From Heterotrichella gracilis (taxonomy: Eukaryota; Sar; Xanthophyceae; Tribonematales; Xanthonemataceae), in the NCBI GenBank assembly GCA_032358255.1, contig JAULBX010026496.1, positions 62,001-126,000 on the forward strand: a stretch of DNA of 64,000 nt. Direction: 5' to 3'. The notes under the pieces are model-generated. The model made no database searches and was not told where the DNA came from. It saw only the letters and a program-made list of their open reading frames with translations. Position 1 is the stretch's first letter. Each line of letters starts with the position of its first letter. Shown here in pieces: positions 58,859-64,000 of this stretch. Both the position numbers and the translations under genes were made by a program.

Positions 58859-61800
58859 TCACAGCTCCTCTATCGAGTTCCACAGCGCGTGGATGGTGTT
58901 GTGCAGCGCCTGTTTTCGCATGATGCGCATGCGCAGGATCATGTCATCCACCCAATCAGTCACCCCGCCCTCCGCCAGTAGGGTTTGGTCCTCCCTTAGG
59001 GTCGTGGGCAGCTGGGACCAGGTTTGGGTGAAGTGCGCAAACACCTCGCGGGTCTCCAGGTGGGACATGTGGGCTGTGGGGTGGGGGGTGAGAAGTGGGG
59101 GGTCAGGTGGTGGGTGCCAGGTGGGGTTTGGGAGGTGGGGGGCAGTTGGCGGGGGCAAAACGCATGCATATGCCGAGCACTTCGCGAGCTTTACATTACA
59201 TTTTCCTTGATTTGGGTGAGAGCGCAAACATCTCCCGGGTCTCCAGGTGGGCCATGTGCGCTGGGTGGTAGGGGGTGGTGGGTGGTGGGTGGGTGGTCAG
59301 GTGGGGGTTGGGGGGTGAGGGGTGGGGTGTCAGTTGGCGGGGCAAACCGCATGCATATGCAAGGCACATCACAAGTTTCACATTAAAATTTTGGGCATAG
59401 GATTGGGGTTTGGGGTTTAGGGTTCCAGCGCTTACAGTAGAGCTCATCTGTGGGGTCCGTTGCGTTGAATGCCCAGGCGTAATCAAACTCAGGGAGATCG
59501 GAGGCCCACATGAGGGGGGGCGTGATATTGCGGGCAAAGCCGTAGAGCATGAAGCACAGGTCGTTTCGATGAATGACACCGTCGATGTACAGGTGGCGGA
59601 TCTGTGGGAGGAGGGGGCCGGATAATATAAAAATGGCTAAGGTTCTGGCGGGGATTTAGCAGTGCGTGGACGGGTTTGGGTAGGGTATGAAATAGAATTT
59701 GGGTAGTATTTGGGTAGGGTTTCCCACGGTGCACGTTGGATGCAGTACAGAATGAAGCAGAAGGTCGTTGCGGTGCATGACGCCGTCTATGTACAGGTGG
59801 CTGATCTGGGGAAGGAGGGATGTGGGTTAGGTTGTGGTAGGGTATAAGGAGGGTTTAGATGGTGTACACCTAGGCGATCAAGGAGGGCGTTTTTTGTTGG
59901 GTTCCGGCAGGGTTTTTTTAGGGTTTGTGTAGGGTTTTGGAAGGGGTTGTGTACAGCAAGCAGCACAGCTCGCTGCGGTGGATGACGCCGTCTATGTACA
60001 GGTGGCGGATCTGGGGGAGGGGGTTGTGTTAGGTTTAAACCTTGGTACGGTACCGGAAGGGATTGCGTAGGGTTCTGGGAGGGTTGGTTAGGGTTTGGAC
60101 TGCAGATGGCGTTGCTGATGGGCACGTGGCCAGTCTGGGAGGGGTGTCGGGGTTGTGTAGGGTTCAGGTAGGGTTGAGTGGGCTTTGCAGATGGTGGACG
60201 GAGCTGGACTCAAGCCATTCTCCCAAACCTGCAACTCGCATTGTCAAGCACGTAAAGAAGAATCATCAATTGTTGTCAAACATTCCATGGGGTGCTGGGG
60301 TGCACCCCTGCCTCCCCATTTTGTTGACGCACCTCTTCCCCCTTTTTGATGGGCCTTTCCGCATAGGACCGGATGACCCACTCCCTCTTCCCTTCATCGT
60401 ACTCCTGCACCCTTGCACTGTTGGGGTCCTCATCGTGGTTGAGCATATCCAGCACAGGGATCATGTATGTGTACTCCTGGTCATCCTCTTGAAAGTCTTG
60501 AAAGCCAAAGGCGCGGCTCACAATCTGCAGAGGGAAAAGGGTCAGAACGAAACCCTAGAAACCTGACCAGGGACATGCGCGTTTCATGTGTGGCACAGGG
60601 ATTGTGTTGGATTATGTACCCTGGTCGTCCGCTTGAAAGCCAAAGGCGTGGCCCACAATCTGCAGAGGGTTGGGGTACTGAACCGAATGTTGAGGGGCAG
60701 TGCACCATAGTAGCAAAATGGAGTACGGGCTTGGTTACTTCTGTCCTTTTTGGGAAATTTCAACGGGAATGTGGGGGGGCAGTGCATCAGTGATCACTGC
60801 GTAGGCTAGCAGACTTTTTTGAAGATGTTTTTGAAAGCTTTCGGATCATGTAGGTGTGTTCCTGGTCATACTCGTGAAAGCCAAAGGCACGGCTCACAAT
60901 CTGCAGGGGGCCAGATTGTCCATGCCCTAGAGGGTGCAGGTGGTTCCTAGGGTTTTAGGGTTTTGCCCTCACCAGCGAGTGCATGCGCAGGCACTGGTGC
61001 AGCAACACCATACAGCCAGTGCTGGCAAGGGGCTGTCCAGGACCTGTAGAACTCCAGGATGTAGGGTTTAGGGTTTTGAGGTTTAGGGTTTTGCCCTCAC
61101 CAGCGAGTGCACGTGCAGGTACTGGTGCAGCGGCACCACGTAGCCAGTGCCAGGCATTGGAGTGTCTTTGAGGCCTGGCTCCGATTCGTGCCACCCCTCG
61201 TACACCTCATGCAAGTTGTCTTGGAAGCCCTGGGCCAGGTTGGCCTGCAGGGGAACACTGGAAACCCTCAACTCAGGGAAACCCCCGACAGTGTTTTGGT
61301 GGGCATTGCACGGAACCCTACAGGGGTTTTGTGTTTGACGGGTTGGATCATATGAGCAGGGGTCAAGGGGCAAGGAGGCTCATTATGACATCCCACATAT
61401 GATGGCATTAGGTCTAATAAACCCTAATCCAACCCCGAGGCGGGGCTTCTTAAAGGATGGTACCAAGCCCTGATCTCTGGAGCGCCGACACCAAAGCTGA
61501 GCAACACCGAAAACCCTAGGCCTACAGTGCCGCACCCTGGACCACCTCCCACATGTACTGGCCCCATCTACATCGGACCCCATGAAGGATCCAGTATCCC
61601 ATCGCTCTGCTCCACACATCCAACAGCAACATCCTACCTAGCCCCCGTACACAAAACCCCATTTCGTTCCTACCCGCCATTGGCAACTGTGTTCAAGGTG
61701 CGCAGGCTATCCCACCACAGCCCTACGACCCTACCCAACATACTACCCTACCGGCACCCAAAACCCTACTAAACCCTACTAATCCCACCATGTCGTCGCT

Positions 61801-63654
61801 CTGCAGCGCCTCCCTTTGCTGCGCACTCAGCAGCGATGACACAGCCATGGTATCCAAGGCGGGCTGGCTGTCCCACCACAGGGACCACGTGGCGTTGAAG
61901 CGTGGGTCGGAGTGCATCCTGCGCAGTAGCCAGGCTGCAGAGACCTGCACAGGTGATGCGTGATTTCAGGGTGGTGGAGTACGGCACAAAGCCAATCAAT
62001 GAGGAAAGTATAGACCCTAAAGCGGGTGCATGCGGCGTACCAGCCAGTCGTGTGTAATCTGCACGGGTGGGGATTTGGGTAGGGGGTGGGGGGTGTATTG
62101 GAGTAGCATTGAGCATGGGGTCAAAGTGCAGATTGTTACCGCTTGCACGGGTGGAGGGCGGGTTTCATGTGTAAGGTTTGGGTGGTTAAGGTGTTAGGGT
62201 TTCCCCATCTGTTGATCGATGTCCAATCTTGGCAGCTAACCATGAGCCGCATGGGTTTTGGATTTATACTTAAGGGTTTGGGTTGTTTAGTTGGTAGGGT
62301 TTACTTACCGATTGGTCAATGTCCGATTTTGCCAGCTTGACCATGAGGCGCATGAGGGTTTAGAGTTCCGCATCTGGGGTTTGAGTTGTTAGGGTTTAGG
62401 GTTTCCTTACCGATTGGTCGACGTCCGATTTGGACAACTTGACCATGAGGCGCATGGGGATCTCAAAAATGAGGTCACCTTTCTGCACGGGGGAGCAAAA
62501 CGGTTAGCCACCAAAACCCTACTCAAATCCTAGCCAGGGGGCTCTGAAAACCCTAGCCTGGCAGGGTACACCAGGTTGCATATGGGGTGTGTGAGGGATG
62601 GGCGCCGTTATTTGGCAAATAACCCTGTTCTCGGACATGGATGTGTGAAGTGGCGTATCAACGCCCCACAAACGACGGCGCAAGCGTGCAGGACACGCGT
62701 AGTGCACAGCTTGTCTGCATTGTCTTCGTTTGATTGATCCTGGCATGTGTGCCTGTGTGTGGCTTGGGGAGCATGAGTGGAAAGTTGTGGGTGGTTCGCG
62801 AGCTGCACCGGGTGTTTTTGAGAACCATGGACATGTGTGACGAGCATGCAATGCACATAGTTCCCCCTGAAGGCTGCACCCTTTCCTCCCTTGTTACCTC
62901 GACGTTGTTGTTTGCCAATGCCCCCCTGATGCAGGTCTCACACGCCCTCCCAATGTCAAAATTGACCTGAGGCACATGCAGCGTTTTAATTTGGTGGCAC
63001 AATGGCTCAATACCTCAATGGCATTACTGCGTTGGGGGCAAAAACCCTATTATGGGTTCAGGAGCAGGGGTTTTAGGGGGGGGCTTTGCACCCTTTGGTG
63101 TGGCCTGCCAGAGCTTTCACAGCTATCAAGGGTTATTGATAGCTGCTCAATAGGTGGCTGATTGGCACCGTCACATGTGGTGCCAGAACCCTACCCAAGG
63201 GTTTGCCGGGACCACGTGCACGTTGTAAGGTTTAAGTTCCCCCTGTTCAGCAGCTGGCCCCTCGCTGGCACCCACCGTGAGTCCATACTTCCCCACCATG
63301 GGTTCACAGGTGGCGCATGTAGGATTTAGGGTCTTCATGCTCATATCAAGACGTGTGCGATTTTGTGATGGCTTTAGGGTTTATCAACATCGTGTGGCTG
63401 TAGGGTTTAGGGAGGTGGGTTCAGGGTTAACCCTAAACCTACATGCTTGATCATTCACATGCCTTTGAGTATCAAAGCATGTTGGTTTAGGGTTTAGGAT
63501 TTAGGTTCCAAGCACGCACCGTCCCGCCGTTTTTTCTCAACCACTCTATGAGCGCCAGCTCAGCATCTGTCGCCTCGCTGGCACCCTCACACAGGCCCAG
63601 GCCAAACATCACCACCAGGGCCACCATCACCACCCTGCCACACTGTTGCTTCAT
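58859..63654 (-). CDS. SET-domain lysine methyltransferase-like protein with signal peptide (382 aa)
   Basis: Exons (minus): 63654-63520, 62966-62898, 62482-62411, 61944-61789, 61244-61101, 60524-60333, 59601-59436 and 59073-58859, all phases agree, stop TGA. It resembles the SETD3/SETD6 and Rubisco-LSMT group: KGDLIFEIPMRLMV after the first strand, IVSRAFGFQDF, PVLDMLNHDEDPNSARV (the NHD that binds S-adenosylmethionine), PIKKGEE and NDLCFMLYGFARN (the YGF that closes the active site), then a helical tail. Such enzymes methylate lysine (SETD3: histidine) on non-histone proteins. The N-terminus VVMVALVVMFGLGLCEGASE looks like a cleavable signal peptide, unusual for this group. At least five exon edges are echoed in the introns. 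Confidence 0.88.
59215..59275 (-). repeat. Echo of SET-gene exon 8 start
   Basis: cgggtctccaggtgggccat gtgcgctggg (59238-59267, plus text) copies cgggtctccaggtgggacat gtgggctgtgg at 59049-59079, about 190 bases upstream in gene order. Confidence 0.9.
59735..60020 (-). repeat. Two echoes of SET-gene exon 7 start
   Basis: The exon 7 start (gtacaggtggcggatctgtg and the HLYIDGVIHRND codons) is repeated at 59760-59812 and 59964-60018 (atgacgccgtctatgtacag, gtggc.gatctgggg). Both keep the acceptor. gtagggt/tagggttt blocks lie between the copies. Confidence 0.93.
60595..60912 (-). repeat. Two echoes of SET-gene exon 6 start
   Basis: gaaagccaaaggcgtggccc then acaatctgcagaggg (60636-60670) and gaaagccaaaggcacggctc acaatctgcaggggg (60878-60909) copy the exon 6 start (60499-60530, aaagccaaaggcgcggctca). 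Acceptors are kept. The second copy also keeps ctcctggtcat-like exon sequence. Confidence 0.93.
60963..61050 (-). repeat. Echo of SET-gene exon 5 end
   Basis: ttttgccctcaccagcgagt then gcatgcgcaggcactggtgc and acagccagtgctggca copies the exon 5 end and donor at 61090-61155. The GTGAGG donor is intact. The linker is gtagggtttagggttttgag. Confidence 0.93.
62205..62365 (-). repeat. Two echoes of SET-gene exon 3 end
   Basis: cttaccgattggtcaatgtc then cgattttgccagcttgacca (62306-62345) and a more decayed ctgttgatcgatgtccaatc ttggcagctaaccatgagcc (62209-62250) copy the exon 3 end (62407-62455). The nearer copy keeps a GTAAG donor. tagggtttaggg blocks lie between. Confidence 0.93.
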
Positions 63655-64000
63655 GGCGGCTGGAGGGCCGCCCTGGCGGGGTGGGGGATGGTGGGGTGGG
63701 GGTGCCCGCTGGTGGGGTGGAGGGTTCTTTCCAGCCCTGGGTGGAGCCCGCGTGGGGTAGGGTGGAAGGGTTTTCTGAGTTGGGTGGATGGTGGGTGCTC
63801 AACGCATCGACGTGTATAAAGACGAGTATGTGTGTGGTGGTGGGTTGGGGGGGTGGGGGCGGGAAGAAGTTGTTGGAGGCAAGGCCACCCTGGTGGTGAG
63901 GGTGTGGGGACCGGTGGGGACACGTCCCTCAAAGGTCAGTAAACAGCCACGCACGCTCATATCTTAACTCGATAAAGGGTGCTTTGCGGTATATATACCG
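63655..64000. other. Region upstream of the SET gene, right edge
   Basis: G-rich on the plus strand from 63665 to 63890, presumably the promoter and leader of the SET gene. No other gene seen. Confidence 0.4.

Noticed and set aside
1-64000. Search for retroelements, LINEs, DNA transposons, CRISPR arrays, rRNA and tRNA
   Set aside because: No reverse transcriptase, integrase or transposase motif, no long terminal repeats and no spaced repeats were recognised by eye; the local duplications are gene-derived.

Overview
The window is nuclear DNA of a green alga (Chlorophyta, inferred). Exons are GC-rich and split by many GT-AG introns of about 60-1000 bases. The products include plant-type proteins: a HOS15/TBL1 corepressor, a plastid-style phosphoserine aminotransferase and a plant-like Rab3GAP1. 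Plant-type telomere heptamers (TTTAGGG or CCCTAAA, not the Chlamydomonas TTTTAGGG octamer) are scattered through introns. I traced reading frames by hand and checked intron phases; most gene models close on a stop codon with consistent phase.

Layout: a GAF-domain gene runs off the left edge (minus). The plus strand then carries a short-chain dehydrogenase (2401-5125), a PP4R1-like HEAT protein (5894-11493), V-ATPase subunit c'' (12420-13216), an 828-residue coiled-coil protein with a CHORD-like zinc motif (14553-20265) and HOS15/TBL1 (21319-25727). Phosphoserine aminotransferase is on the minus strand (27233-29406), divergent from a TAF1A-like gene (30021-33938). Next come a serine/proline/glutamine-rich single-pass membrane protein (about 34883-36719), a tentative 154-residue protein (38073-38752) and a secretory-type protein with five DFD/HY repeats (40354-42843). 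The right third is minus strand: RAB3GAP1 (44523-53426), a multi-pass membrane protein (55145-58065) and a SET-domain methyltransferase with a signal peptide (58859-63654).

The genes are mostly unrelated housekeeping and regulatory functions and do not form a pathway. The unusual feature lies in the introns. In most of these genes the intron next to an exon holds one to four decayed copies ('echoes') of that exon's edge, including the splice acceptor or donor, often joined to telomere-like heptamers. Some echoes are almost identical to the exon and so recent; others are barely recognisable. A few copy the end of a gene including its stop codon. The process seems to duplicate splice-site-bearing segments continually and seed telomere-like sequence with them. 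I saw no rRNA, tRNA, CRISPR array or intact transposable element.
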